Source: Acidimicrobiales bacterium MED-G01 (GTDB lineage Bacteria > Actinomycetota > Acidimicrobiia > Acidimicrobiales > Poriferisodalaceae). Taken from it: 64,000 bases of DNA. Numbering within the stretch: position 1 is the first letter of the stretch; every line of letters starts with the position of its first letter. The position numbers and the translations under genes are program-made. Under the pieces are notes generated by a model that was not told where the DNA came from, did no database searches, and worked only from the letters and a program-made list of their open reading frames with translations. Location of the stretch: the NCBI GenBank assembly GCA_002457435.1, contig NTLA01000002.1, positions 62,001 through 126,000 on the forward strand, read 5' to 3'. This document shows, in pieces, positions 1 to 7,871 of the stretch.

Positions 1-960
1 CTCATTAACAACGTCTACGGCTTCCTTCGGCGTGTTCACTAAACACAGATAACCGTCTTCAGTCAGGGTTTCCAATGTCTCGCTACGACGCGGTGATGAT
101 TGGAGGATGTATCCCATCGCTTCTTGGACCTGCTCAGCGTAATTCTCATTCCAAGTCACCAACCAGGCGCGACCTCCCGGTCCATGTTCAGCTTGGAGTA
201 TTAGATCAATAGCGGCCGAGGTGCTCGGGCAAGTTTCGTCACCCACAACGACTATCTCTGAAGGCCCAGCAAAGGCAGCAGCTATCCCTACCATTCCCGC
301 CACTTCTTGTTTCGCCGTAGCTACCCAAATGTTTCCAGGACCTGCGATGACATCGACCGGTCTTATCGTTTCCGAGCCGTACGCCATGGCTGCAACGGCT
401 TGCACACCCCCAATCTTGTAGACCTCGGTCACTCCGCACAAATAAGCCGCAGCGAGCACAACCTGCTCAATGTCACCCGACGGGTTTGGCGGAGTACATA
501 AGACCAGTTCATCTACCCCAGCAGCTCTCGCCGGTAAGGCCGTCATAAGAACTGTGGATGGATAAACAGCACGTCCACCGGGGACGTAAAGACCAGCTCG
601 CTCAACGGGTTGCGGCACACTTGTGACTTTTATGTCGTCTTGCGTTACTTCGTGAGATTGGCCGGCTTCTTGTTGGTGAAAGTGCAGAATACGATCGTGG
701 GCCAACTCAAGAGCGTCTACCAGATCCGAACCCAAAGAACTCCAGGCTTCTTCAAGCTCTCTCTCCGAAACACGAGGCAGAACAACATCGACACTATCGA
801 ACCTTTGCGTTAGCTCACGAATCGAGGCGTCTCCGCCTTCGCGGACCTCTGAAATAATTTGTCGCACTTCAGTAATTGGCGCCTGAGCACCCGAATCAGG
901 GCGCGGGAGGTGAAGATCCAAAGGCCCTTCTCGGTCTCTAAGGTCAATGCGGCGAAGCAC
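1..960 (-). CDS. hisD: Histidinol dehydrogenase, 3' end cut by window edge
   Basis: Translating the minus strand gives about 320 residues of HisD, the zinc enzyme that oxidises L-histidinol to histidine with two NAD in the last step of histidine synthesis. Visible family motifs are VERAGLYVPGG, the IAGPGN segment and QAEHGPGG, which carries zinc ligands. The reading frame stays open to base 1, so the C-terminal part, including the usual Glu-His catalytic pair, lies outside the window. The start is GTG (960), preceded at 7 nt by TACCCT, which suggests a leaderless message. No other his gene is in view. The ORF track missed it because its stop is off the edge. Confidence 0.93.
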   Translation of the reverse strand, partial: MLRRIDLRDREGPLDLHLPRPDSGAQAPITEVRQIISEVREGGDASIRELTQRFDSVDVVLPRVSERELEEAWSSLGSDLVDALELAHDRILHFHQQEAGQSHEVTQDDIKVTSVPQPVERAGLYVPGGRAVYPSTVLMTALPARAAGVDELVLCTPPNPSGDIEQVVLAAAYLCGVTEVYKIGGVQAVAAMAYGSETIRPVDVIAGPGNIWVATAKQEVAGMVGIAAAFAGPSEIVVVGDETCPSTSAAIDLILQAEHGPGGRAWLVTWNENYAEQVQEAMGYILQSSPRRSETLETLTEDGYLCLVNTPKEAVDVVNE

Positions 961-967
961 CCTACTG

Positions 968-973
968 AGGGTA
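968..973 (-). promoter_or_regulatory. Putative -10 element of hisD
   Basis: TACCCT fits TANNNT and lies 7 nt before the GTG start, so transcription would begin at or very near the start codon. No convincing -35 is seen. Confidence 0.45.
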
Positions 974-1025
974 CCGCTGACTGGGCGGTAGAAAGAAGTG
1001 GATATCACTCAACCACACCTGACGG

Positions 1026-1031
1026 TATTGT
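1026..1031 (+). promoter_or_regulatory. Putative -10 element of the 65-aa gene
   Basis: TATTGT lies 6 nt before ATG 1038; no Shine-Dalgarno sequence is present. This fits a leaderless transcript. Confidence 0.4.
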
Positions 1032-1037
1032 TCTGTC

Positions 1038-1235
1038 ATGGTTTCTAGAGCGGAACTCTCATCACTCGAAACGGCAATCCGCGAGTTATGTGACCGAATT
1101 ACCAGCGCCGCCGACGAACTTATAGGCACCACCGAAGAAAACGTTGCTCTGGACTTATATGAAGTTGAACGTAGTTTGAGAACGGCCCAGCGTCGAATAT
1201 CTCGAGCCGCAGGAGGTCTACCAACTGAGCAGTAG
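1038..1235 (+). CDS. Small helical protein, unknown function (65 aa)
   Basis: A 65-residue charged protein rich in Ala, Glu, Arg and Leu and predicted by eye to be almost entirely helical (AIRELCDRITSAADEL, EVERSLRTAQRRISRAAGG). It exactly fills the gap between hisD and the CitE-like gene, with no other candidate there. Upstream is a -10-like hexamer rather than a Shine-Dalgarno. I do not recognise a family. A short regulatory or partner protein is possible, but no function can be assigned. Position, composition and promoter support it as a real gene. Confidence 0.55.
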   Translation: MVSRAELSSLETAIRELCDRITSAADELIGTTEENVALDLYEVERSLRTAQRRISRAAGGLPTEQ

Positions 1236-1244
1236 AGCGTCTCA

Positions 1245-2135
1245 CTAGTCCAGTTCTGCCAAAATCTCGGACATTTCAACTATCTTTTTGGCTCGCGTCA
1301 AGTGCGGTACATCCACCATCTGTCCTTTAAAGCTGAACGCCATTAAGCCTTCAGCCTCCTTCGCAGCGAATAATTCCAGCAACTCCCGAGCTTCGCTTAC
1401 TTCTTCAGCGGATGGAGTGAATGATTCATTCACGATTTCAATCTGGTTCGGATGGATCGTTATTTTCCCTGTGTATCCCATAGCAGCTGATTGAAGGCAT
1501 TCACCTCGGAGGCCGTCAGCATCATTGAAGTCGACGAACACGGTGTCCAGAGGTTGTTTTTCCCAGGCAGTCGCCGCCAGCAAACACATCACCCGCGCAT
1601 GTTCAAAAATCGGCAAGTAGGTCCCATCGGGATTGCGATTGCCTCTCGATCCAATGGCAGCAGACAAGTCCTCGGCACCCCACGTGAGTGCGTCAACCCG
1701 TGGGTTCGCTGCAAGGTCCCCGATATTGAGAAAACCCTGTGGGGTCTCGGTACCCAAAATAAGGAGCTTTGTCGACCCATGGAGGTGGCCGTGAAGTTTT
1801 TCGTGTTCTCCAACTAGTTCATCTATCTGGGAGATCTCGTTGGCGTTGTTCACCTTGGGAATAAGGTATGAGTCGGGCGGATGGATCATTGTTTCTTCTA
1901 TATCTTGCTGGAACCATGGGCTACCGATCGGATTTACTCGCACCACTCTTTCCTGGCGTCCAAAATCAACTTCCTCAAGCCATTTAGCGACTGTCGTGCG
2001 AGCAGAATCCTTGTTCTCGGGCGTGACAGCGTCTTCTAAATCAAGAATGAGTGCATCGGCCTCTGTACCCAATGATTTATCGAGCATTTTCTGATTGGCT
2101 CCTGGCACAAAGTGTGCTGCTCTGCGGATGGTCAT
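1245..2135 (-). CDS. CitE-like CoA ester lyase (HpcH/HpaI aldolase family)
   Basis: A 296-aa TIM-barrel lyase of the citrate lyase beta/malyl-CoA lyase superfamily. Family signatures are the early LILDLEDAV motif (acidic metal region), RVNPIGSPW, a central TWGAEDLSAAIG and GKITIHPNQ near the C-terminus. Members cleave or form 3-hydroxyacyl-CoA thioesters such as malyl-, methylmalyl- or citramalyl-CoA; the exact substrate cannot be read from this sequence. ATG 2135 follows a purine-rich AGAGGAAGA ribosome site. It lies 18 bp downstream of nth on the same strand, so the two may be cotranscribed without an obvious functional link. Confidence 0.85.
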   Translation of the reverse strand: MTIRRAAHFVPGANQKMLDKSLGTEADALILDLEDAVTPENKDSARTTVAKWLEEVDFGRQERVVRVNPIGSPWFQQDIEETMIHPPDSYLIPKVNNANEISQIDELVGEHEKLHGHLHGSTKLLILGTETPQGFLNIGDLAANPRVDALTWGAEDLSAAIGSRGNRNPDGTYLPIFEHARVMCLLAATAWEKQPLDTVFVDFNDADGLRGECLQSAAMGYTGKITIHPNQIEIVNESFTPSAEEVSEARELLELFAAKEAEGLMAFSFKGQMVDVPHLTRAKKIVEMSEILAELD

Positions 2136-2153
2136 GCTGACTCTTCCTCTCTC

Positions 2154-2795
2154 CTAGAAATCGAATGCTGCAGGACAAAAATCATTTAACACACAGTTTT
2201 CACACTGAGGGTTCCGGGCGAAACATATCTGCCTTCCGTGCAGAATTACTCGGAGACTGAAGTCCCCCCGCTCGTATTGGGGCACCATCGGGTTCAATGC
2301 CATTTCCACTTTCACTGGGTCCTCTTCTTCGGTAAGTCCTAGACGGCGTGCTAAACGTCCAACGTGTGTGTCCACAGGCAACCCTGGCAGCCCAAAGGCA
2401 ACAGAACGTATGACATTGGCTGTCTTTCGGCCTACACCTCCTAGTTTCACCAACTCACCCAGTTCCTTGGGAACCTCCCCTCCATGGTCGTCTAGCAGCT
2501 GATTGGCCATCTTCAGTAGATTCTTTGCTTTGCTTTTATAGAAGCCCGTGGGGTGAACCAACTGTTCCAAATCTTGCTGGTCAGCAGACGCTAGTTCGAA
2601 CGGCCCCGGATAACGGCTAAACAACGCCGGAGTGGTCTTGTTGACCCGTACGTCAGTGCACTGGGCCGACAAGATGGTTGCTACCAATAGTTCGAACGGG
2701 CTGCCGTGGTCTAATTCACAGATTGCTTCGTACTCACACTTAAGGCGTTCGTGTACCGTGCGCGCCCTGCCATTCGGCGATCGAGGCTTCCCCAT
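2154..2795 (-). CDS. nth: Endonuclease III (DNA glycosylase/AP lyase)
   Basis: A 213-aa base-excision repair enzyme that removes oxidised pyrimidines and nicks abasic sites. The helix-hairpin-helix LVKLGGVGRKTANV carries the catalytic Lys (about residue 124); the catalytic Asp is in VDTHVGRLARR (about 142). Four C-terminal cysteines in the C-x6-C-x2-C-x5-C pattern (CFARNPQCENCVLNDFC) form the [4Fe-4S] site. Length and motifs are complete. It starts 48 bp from the divergent mshD, so their promoters must share that gap. Confidence 0.96.
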   Translation of the reverse strand: MGKPRSPNGRARTVHERLKCEYEAICELDHGSPFELLVATILSAQCTDVRVNKTTPALFSRYPGPFELASADQQDLEQLVHPTGFYKSKAKNLLKMANQLLDDHGGEVPKELGELVKLGGVGRKTANVIRSVAFGLPGLPVDTHVGRLARRLGLTEEEDPVKVEMALNPMVPQYERGDFSLRVILHGRQICFARNPQCENCVLNDFCPAAFDF

Positions 2796-2830
2796 CCTGC
2801 TTGTTTACCTCATCCAGCGAGAAGTAGCGA

Positions 2831-2836
2831 TACCGT
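2831..2836 (+). promoter_or_regulatory. Putative -10 element of mshD
   Basis: TACCGT lies 7 nt before GTG 2844. It supports that start over the longer ORF reading from 2751, which would run into nth. Confidence 0.45.
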
Positions 2837-2843
2837 CAATGGG

Positions 2844-3542
2844 GTGACTGACGAAGCGCCCACAATAACGATCACAGAAGACAGAGATGGCGAAGTTCTG
2901 GAATTAGACGCCTCACTGTGGACTGACGATGCCCTTTCTATGGCGTTAAGAGAGGTTTTGGCGCAAACATCATCCGAAGTCTCAGTCTGGTTGGACCACC
3001 CTTCAAATGATATTGATCGGCTCCTCGAGCGATTGAAGTTGGTGCCTCAACGGGACCTCTTCAGGATGGAAAGGTCGATTCCACTCGAACAGCGAACTGA
3101 TCTCGTTACCCGATCGTTTGTTGTTGGAAAGGATGAAGCGGAATGGTGTGCCGTAAATAACCGGGCGTTTTCATGGCACCGTGAGCAGGGCGGCTGGACT
3201 CCCGATCTACTCAGCGAACGTCAACAAGAACCATGGTTTGATCCTGAAGGCTTCAGGATTTATGAACAGAACAACCAGATCGCAGCTTTTTGTTGGACCA
3301 AAATTCACTCTGACGAAAACCCTCCGATCGGAGAGGTGTACGTCATAGCAGTGGATCCTGACTTTCACGGGCTCGGACTCGGGCGCGCTCTGACCTTGGC
3401 CGGCTACCAACACCTCGAAACTGTCGGAATTACGCGAGCAATGCTCTACGTCGATGCTGACAACACACCCGCTGTGAGTCTCTACCGCGACATAGGTCTT
3501 GAAGTCCAGGTGGTGCGACGTCTATACCAGCAGCAGTCATGA
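2844..3542 (+). CDS. mshD: Mycothiol synthase (GNAT acetyltransferase)
   Basis: A 232-aa GNAT protein matching MshD, which acetylates Cys-GlcN-Ins to complete mycothiol, the main actinobacterial thiol. Diagnostic stretches are SFVVGKDEAEWCAVNNRAF, EQGGWT, EPWFDPEGF and the acetyl-CoA loop VDPDFHGLGLGRAL with the following MLYVDADN. MshD has two GNAT halves and is usually near 300 aa; here the N-terminal half is short, so the catalytic C-terminal domain dominates. GTG 2844 is chosen because the track's upstream start overlaps nth and TACCGT sits 7 nt upstream. It converges on the VIT-family gene with only 5 bp between stops. Confidence 0.88.
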   Translation: MTDEAPTITITEDRDGEVLELDASLWTDDALSMALREVLAQTSSEVSVWLDHPSNDIDRLLERLKLVPQRDLFRMERSIPLEQRTDLVTRSFVVGKDEAEWCAVNNRAFSWHREQGGWTPDLLSERQQEPWFDPEGFRIYEQNNQIAAFCWTKIHSDENPPIGEVYVIAVDPDFHGLGLGRALTLAGYQHLETVGITRAMLYVDADNTPAVSLYRDIGLEVQVVRRLYQQQS

Positions 3543-3547
3543 CGTTG

Positions 3548-4258
3548 TTAGAGATCTACAGCCGATCCGAGCCCCACGCCCACAAAGTGAATAGCGACGG
3601 CAGCTGCCACAGCTATCCCAACGTGTCGGACCACCCCTCGGATTACTGAATGGCCGGTAGCGAGCGCCAAACTCGAACCAATGGCAGCTGCGCCGATCAC
3701 AGCAGCTGCGACCGAGAACCAAATAACGTTCGATGACGAGGACACGAACCACGGCACTAGGGGCAATAGCGCCCCTATAGCGAAGGCAAGAAAGGACCAG
3801 ATCGCGGAGCTAATCGGAGATGCGAGTTCATTTGGGGAGATACCAAGTTCCTCTCTCGCATGAACCTCGAGAGCCATTTCGGGATTTTGCATAACCAGTT
3901 GAGCCATTTCCAGGGCCTGATCGGGACTCATCCCCCGCTCAACGTAGACCTCCGCTAATTCCTCAGTCTCTTCTTCCGGGTCTTCCGCCAAGGCCCGTTT
4001 TTCCTTACGCAGTTCACGCGCCACCAGGTCATTTTGAGCTCGCACTGAGACATACTCACCGGCTGCCATGGAGATAGCACCTGCGAGCAACCCCGCTACA
4101 CCCGCTGTGCGAATCACGCCAGCGGAAGCGTCTGCCCCTGCGAGCCCGACAATCAACAGGACGTTTGAAACTAAGCCGTCTGAGGCGCCAAAAACTGCTG
4201 CCCTAACTCCACTGTTGTGCACGTCTCGATGATGATCGTCATAGCGGTGAGGAGCCAC
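3548..4258 (-). CDS. VIT1/CCC1-family membrane transporter (iron/manganese)
   Basis: A 236-aa membrane protein of the vacuolar iron transporter family, which moves Fe2+ or Mn2+ across membranes. Five hydrophobic segments are visible. The first pair contains AAVFGASDGLVSNVLLIVG and AGAISMAAGEYVSVRAQ, both family hallmarks. An acidic helical cytoplasmic region (EEETEELAEVYVERGMSP) follows and corresponds to the metal-binding domain. It starts at GTG 4258 with no Shine-Dalgarno but with TAGCTT 7 nt upstream. The metal in this organism is unknown. It diverges from rlmN with 32 bp between starts. Confidence 0.85.
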   Translation of the reverse strand: MAPHRYDDHHRDVHNSGVRAAVFGASDGLVSNVLLIVGLAGADASAGVIRTAGVAGLLAGAISMAAGEYVSVRAQNDLVARELRKEKRALAEDPEEETEELAEVYVERGMSPDQALEMAQLVMQNPEMALEVHAREELGISPNELASPISSAIWSFLAFAIGALLPLVPWFVSSSSNVIWFSVAAAVIGAAAIGSSLALATGHSVIRGVVRHVGIAVAAAVAIHFVGVGLGSAVDL

Positions 4259-4265
4259 ATATTTG

Positions 4266-4271
4266 AAGCTA
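4266..4271 (-). promoter_or_regulatory. Putative -10 element of the VIT-family gene
   Basis: TAGCTT lies 7 nt before GTG 4258. It is separated by only 7 bp from the opposing rlmN hexamer, so the two promoters are back to back. Confidence 0.42.
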
Positions 4272-4278
4272 CCCCCCG

Positions 4279-4284
4279 TAACCT
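4279..4284 (+). promoter_or_regulatory. Putative -10 element of rlmN
   Basis: TAACCT lies 6 nt before GTG 4291. The -35 regions of rlmN and the VIT-family gene would each lie inside the opposite gene. Confidence 0.42.
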
Positions 4285-4290
4285 GTAAAC

Positions 4291-5328
4291 GTGGTGATTA
4301 CTCGCTATGACCTATCGCGTTCAGAGCTCGCAGAGTTACTGGAAGGCGAACCGAACTACAGGATCACACAAGTCTGGGAAGGCCTCCACGGCCAACACCG
4401 TGATCCAGCAGATCTAACAAATGTTCCCAAACCGTTGCGTTCCGCCATCGAGGAGCTCCTCCCGGCGGCACTAACTCCCGTCCGTGAGACCGCAAGCGAC
4501 AACGGGAGCACGGTCAAGCAGCTTTGGCAACTTGGGGACGGCTATCTGATCGAGTCGGTACTCATGCATTACCGAGACCGTTCGACGGTTTGCGTATCCT
4601 CGCAGGCCGGTTGCGCGATGGCATGCAGCTTTTGCGCTACTGGCCAGATCGGATTCGACCGACATCTCACCACAGGGGAAATTGTCGAACAGGTAGTCCG
4701 CGCATCCCAACGTTCGGGGAACAAGCGCGTAAGTAACGTGGTTTTTATGGGCATGGGCGAACCCTTGGCCAACTTCGACAACGTTTGGCCCGCTGTTGAA
4801 CGGATACACGACGATCTTGGAATCGGCGCCAGAAAAATAACGATCTCAACAGTTGGTGTCATTCCCGGGATTGAGCAACTATCTCGAAAACATCTGCCTG
4901 TCAGCCTGGCTGTCTCGTTGCACTCAGCGAACGACAAAGTCCGCAACAGCATCGCTCCAATCAATCGCACCTACCCACTCAGAAAGCTCGCAGAAGCCCT
5001 TCAGTCCTACAAACGAGCTAAAAACAGACGAATCAGTCTCGAATGGGCCATGATGGCCGGAGTTAACGACACCGAGAACGCCGCCCGCGAACTTGCAGCG
5101 TTTGCGCAGCCCTTGAATGCGCACATAAACCTCATCCCTTTGAACCCAACTCCTGGATACACAAATCCCGGCTCAGACACTGAATCCATAAATTGGTTCC
5201 AAGAAATCCTGGAATCATTCGGAGTTAATGCGACGGTTCGCTCTAATCGGGGAACCGATATTGATGCAGCATGCGGGCAGCTCCGCGCAGAACATCGCGT
5301 CAAACTGTCAAAGCGGCCCAAAGTCTGA
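4291..5328 (+). CDS. rlmN: Dual-specificity RNA methyltransferase RlmN
   Basis: A 345-aa radical SAM enzyme that adds C2 methyl groups to A2503 of 23S rRNA and A37 of certain tRNAs. The radical SAM cysteines are in CAMACSFCATGQIGF (C-x3-C-x2-C), followed by VVFMGMGEPLANFDNV and KITISTVGVIPGI. The catalytic resolving Cys is visible near the end in GTDIDAACGQL. Length is normal for the family. The GTG start and TAACCT hexamer suggest a leaderless message. A membrane-protein gene follows 33 bp downstream on the same strand. Confidence 0.96.
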   Translation: MVITRYDLSRSELAELLEGEPNYRITQVWEGLHGQHRDPADLTNVPKPLRSAIEELLPAALTPVRETASDNGSTVKQLWQLGDGYLIESVLMHYRDRSTVCVSSQAGCAMACSFCATGQIGFDRHLTTGEIVEQVVRASQRSGNKRVSNVVFMGMGEPLANFDNVWPAVERIHDDLGIGARKITISTVGVIPGIEQLSRKHLPVSLAVSLHSANDKVRNSIAPINRTYPLRKLAEALQSYKRAKNRRISLEWAMMAGVNDTENAARELAAFAQPLNAHINLIPLNPTPGYTNPGSDTESINWFQEILESFGVNATVRSNRGTDIDAACGQLRAEHRVKLSKRPKV

Positions 5329-5361
5329 GGGTTTGCAACCAGCCTCTGCCACACTAACTGG

Positions 5362-5760
5362 GTGAACAATCTTCGTTGGTTAAACCCGACCCAACCTCAG
5401 ACGCTATACAGCGCAGTGATGCTGGCTTATTTCAGGGGTGTGAGTATCGTCCTCTTTGGCAGTGTCTATTACCGGGCGCTGCCATACGACCTATTTGGAT
5501 CCTTCGCGTCGAGGATATTCCCACTGTTGCTTCTGATCGCACTTGTTGGCGGAGGGCTTGGAATAGCTAACGAAAAGAAATACGGATTTCGCCTAGCTCT
5601 ATCGGCTGCTATCTATTCGGTGGTGGCGACACTGTGGATAGGAACTCAATATCCCATCGAACTTCTCGGGTTTCTCCTCAGATTGATGTTCGACATAGTT
5701 CTCCTAGTGCTGCTGCTTCATCCTCAAAGCAAGGAGTACCGAAGGATCTGGTTCACCTAA
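5362..5760 (+). CDS. Four-helix membrane protein, unknown function
   Basis: A 132-aa protein with about four hydrophobic segments (roughly residues 18-37, 50-68, 77-94 and 98-118) and a basic C-terminal tail (SKEYRRIWFT). I do not recognise a family. It starts at GTG 5362, 33 bp after rlmN and 23 bp before the MaoC-like gene, all on the same strand, so cotranscription with rlmN is likely. No catalytic or binding motif is visible. Confidence 0.65.
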   Translation: MNNLRWLNPTQPQTLYSAVMLAYFRGVSIVLFGSVYYRALPYDLFGSFASRIFPLLLLIALVGGGLGIANEKKYGFRLALSAAIYSVVATLWIGTQYPIELLGFLLRLMFDIVLLVLLLHPQSKEYRRIWFT

Positions 5761-5770
5761 AGGATCGACC

Positions 5771-5776
5771 TAAACT
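5771..5776 (+). promoter_or_regulatory. Putative -10 element of the MaoC-like gene
   Basis: TAAACT lies 7 nt before ATG 5784. It would give a separate leaderless start inside the 5 kb gene run. Confidence 0.4.
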
Positions 5777-5783
5777 CCTAACT

Positions 5784-6242
5784 ATGACTACTCACATTGA
5801 TGGAATCGACGACCTAGAAAGCAGAGTCGGACAGCAGATCGGCTACAGCGAATGGCATGCCATTACCCCCGAACAAGTCCAGAAGTTTGCAGAAGCTACC
5901 GGCGACTTCCAATGGATCCACCTTGACGAAGAACGAGCGAAAGCAGGACCGTTTGGCACCACCATCGCCCACGGCTATCTCACGCTCTCCCTCGCTCCGA
6001 TGTGCATGTCTGAGGCTTTTGTCATAGGTGGCGACGTTCAAATGGGCGTCAACTACGGCGCGAACAAAATTCGATTCACCGCGCCTGTTCCAGTCGGGTC
6101 AAATGTGCGAATGGGCGCGACCCTAAACGACGTTGCAAGATTTGATGGCGGAGCTCAATACACCGTCGAGCTCATGTTTGAAATTGAGGGTTCCGAAAGA
6201 CCTGCCTGCGTGGCCGAATGCATCTACCGCGTTTATACCTGA
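5784..6242 (+). CDS. MaoC-like (R)-enoyl-CoA hydratase/dehydratase
   Basis: A 152-aa single hot-dog protein of the MaoC dehydratase family. The hydratase-2 signature is clear: FAEATGDFQWIHLDEERAKAGPFGTTIAHGYLTLSL, containing the catalytic Asp and His. Such enzymes hydrate trans-2-enoyl-CoA or act on acyl chains in fatty-acid or polyketide metabolism. ATG 5784 is preferred to the longer track ORF because the family begins near IGYSEWHAITPEQV and a -10-like hexamer precedes it. It is followed by menG after 24 bp; no functional link to menaquinone is implied. Confidence 0.88.
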   Translation: MTTHIDGIDDLESRVGQQIGYSEWHAITPEQVQKFAEATGDFQWIHLDEERAKAGPFGTTIAHGYLTLSLAPMCMSEAFVIGGDVQMGVNYGANKIRFTAPVPVGSNVRMGATLNDVARFDGGAQYTVELMFEIEGSERPACVAECIYRVYT

Positions 6243-6266
6243 ACCTCGCGATCTGATTACGAAACT

Positions 6267-6962
6267 ATGCACATGGACGACGATCTCCCCCAGGGCGAAG
6301 AAAAGGCCATCGCCGTCGAGCACATGTTCAATCAGATTGCCCCTCGGTACGACTTAGTCAACCGATTAATGACATTTCGGATGGACGTAGGGTGGAGGCG
6401 ACGCACCGTTAAAGCTTTAGATCTGGAGCCAGGATCGGTAGTCCTAGATCTGGCATGTGGGACCGGCGACTTTTGTAATGACCTTTTGCGTTATGGACTT
6501 GATCCCATCGGCCTTGACTTCAGTGCCGGGATGTTACGGGTAGCGAATACTGACGCTCCTTTAATCAGAGCTGACGCTCTTTGCCTCCCTATACCCGCTA
6601 ACCACGTTGACGGAATCACCTGTGGTTTCGCGTTACGTAACTTCACAAATTTGAGTGAGTTCTTCAAAGAAGCCTCCCGTGTGCTTAAGCCGGGAGGCAG
6701 GCTGGGACTGCTGGATGTCGCAGAACCTTCAAATCCTCTACTTCGGCTGGGGCACAGCATCTACTTTGGGAAGATGGTCCCGAAGATTGGGGCGCTACTA
6801 TCTGACCAAGACGCCTACAAGTACCTTCCTAAGTCAGTGCAATATCTACCTGAAAGCGAAGAACTATTGACTGGGCTCAAAGAAGTTGGATTCAGTAACG
6901 TCGACAGGATTCTGCTGAGTGGGGGAATTACCCAGCTCTTAGTCGGAACTCTCGACGATTGA
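6267..6962 (+). CDS. menG: Demethylmenaquinone methyltransferase (MenG/UbiE)
   Basis: A 231-aa SAM-dependent methyltransferase of the UbiE/MenG family, which C-methylates demethylmenaquinone in the last step of menaquinone synthesis. Motifs are FNQIAPRYDLVNRLMTF near the N-terminus, SAM motif I VLDLACGTGDF, GLDFSAGML, and the family motif FALRNFTNLSEFFKEASRVLKPGGRL. A second ATG at 6273 is also possible. Its stop is 1 bp from the stop of the convergent menA, so the two menaquinone genes sit tail to tail. Confidence 0.94.
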   Translation: MHMDDDLPQGEEKAIAVEHMFNQIAPRYDLVNRLMTFRMDVGWRRRTVKALDLEPGSVVLDLACGTGDFCNDLLRYGLDPIGLDFSAGMLRVANTDAPLIRADALCLPIPANHVDGITCGFALRNFTNLSEFFKEASRVLKPGGRLGLLDVAEPSNPLLRLGHSIYFGKMVPKIGALLSDQDAYKYLPKSVQYLPESEELLTGLKEVGFSNVDRILLSGGITQLLVGTLDD

Positions 6963-6963
6963 G

Positions 6964-7830
6964 CTATATCCCTAAGGCAAGACCTACACAGAGTGTTGCA
7001 CCGTAGGCCATCTGCAACTTCCCTGTCGCGCCCAGAACTGGGATCAACTCCTGCCCTGACGCTCCTTTGATAACCGCCCGAATAGGAGCCACCGCCAACG
7101 GCACAGCCACAAACGCCAGTAAAGCTCCTGGTCTGACAAGACTCAAGTAAGGCAGCGATAGAAAAGCCATGGCAACGACGACGACATAAAGCGCTCTCGT
7201 TGGTCGATCGCCCATTCGAACCGCCAGAGTGCGTTTGCCAACTAAGTCGTCCCCAGGAAGATCACGAAGGTTGTTCGTAACCAGAAGAGCTACCGCCAAC
7301 AATCCAACTGGCACCGCTACACCAACCGCTAAAGCAGAAATTTGTTCGTCCTGTAGGTAGGTGGTGCCCACTGAAGCAACTAGCCCGAAAAAGATAAACA
7401 CGAACAACTCCCCCAGGCCGTGATATCCATACGGTTTTGGCCCACCGGTATAACCCCACGCAGCCGCTATCGCTGCACCACCAACAGGCACTAGCCACCA
7501 GCTAGTCACCGCGGAAAGGTAAAGGCCGATAAGTGCTGCTGCACCAAAAAAACACAACGCGGCCCGTTTAACACTGCGAGCTTCAACCGATCCGGACGCA
7601 ACCAGACGCATCGGACCCACTCTCTTATCGTCAGTGCCGCGAACACCATCGCTGTAGTCATTGGCGTAGTTGACGCCTATCTGGAGGGCGAGCGCCACCA
7701 ATAACGCTAAAGAAGCCCGGAGCATGTTTGGTTGCTCTTGGGCTGCAGCAGTTCCTACCGCTACTGGGACAACAGCAGCAGGCCAGGTCCTAGGTCGTGA
7801 CCCAGCCACCCAAATAGACAAAGTCGTCAC
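6964..7830 (-). CDS. menA: 1,4-dihydroxy-2-naphthoate polyprenyltransferase MenA
   Basis: A 288-aa integral membrane prenyltransferase of the UbiA superfamily that attaches the isoprenoid chain to DHNA, making demethylmenaquinone for MenG. The two Asp-rich Mg-prenyl-diphosphate motifs are NYANDYSDGVRGTD (first third) and NNLRDLPGDD (middle). Eight or nine hydrophobic segments are visible. It begins with the usual SIWVAGSRPRTWPAAVVPVAVG. GTG 7830 is the start. It diverges from the F420-type oxidoreductase with 96 bp between starts. Confidence 0.95.
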   Translation of the reverse strand: MTTLSIWVAGSRPRTWPAAVVPVAVGTAAAQEQPNMLRASLALLVALALQIGVNYANDYSDGVRGTDDKRVGPMRLVASGSVEARSVKRAALCFFGAAALIGLYLSAVTSWWLVPVGGAAIAAAWGYTGGPKPYGYHGLGELFVFIFFGLVASVGTTYLQDEQISALAVGVAVPVGLLAVALLVTNNLRDLPGDDLVGKRTLAVRMGDRPTRALYVVVVAMAFLSLPYLSLVRPGALLAFVAVPLAVAPIRAVIKGASGQELIPVLGATGKLQMAYGATLCVGLALGI

Positions 7831-7871
7831 GTTGTCGCGTCTCCATTCACCTCAGCTGAGGAGGTTTCACT

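Noticed and set aside
2751-2843. N-terminal extension of mshD given by the ORF track
   Set aside because: It overlaps nth and encodes a Pro/Arg-rich non-homologous stretch; GTG 2844 has a -10-like hexamer.
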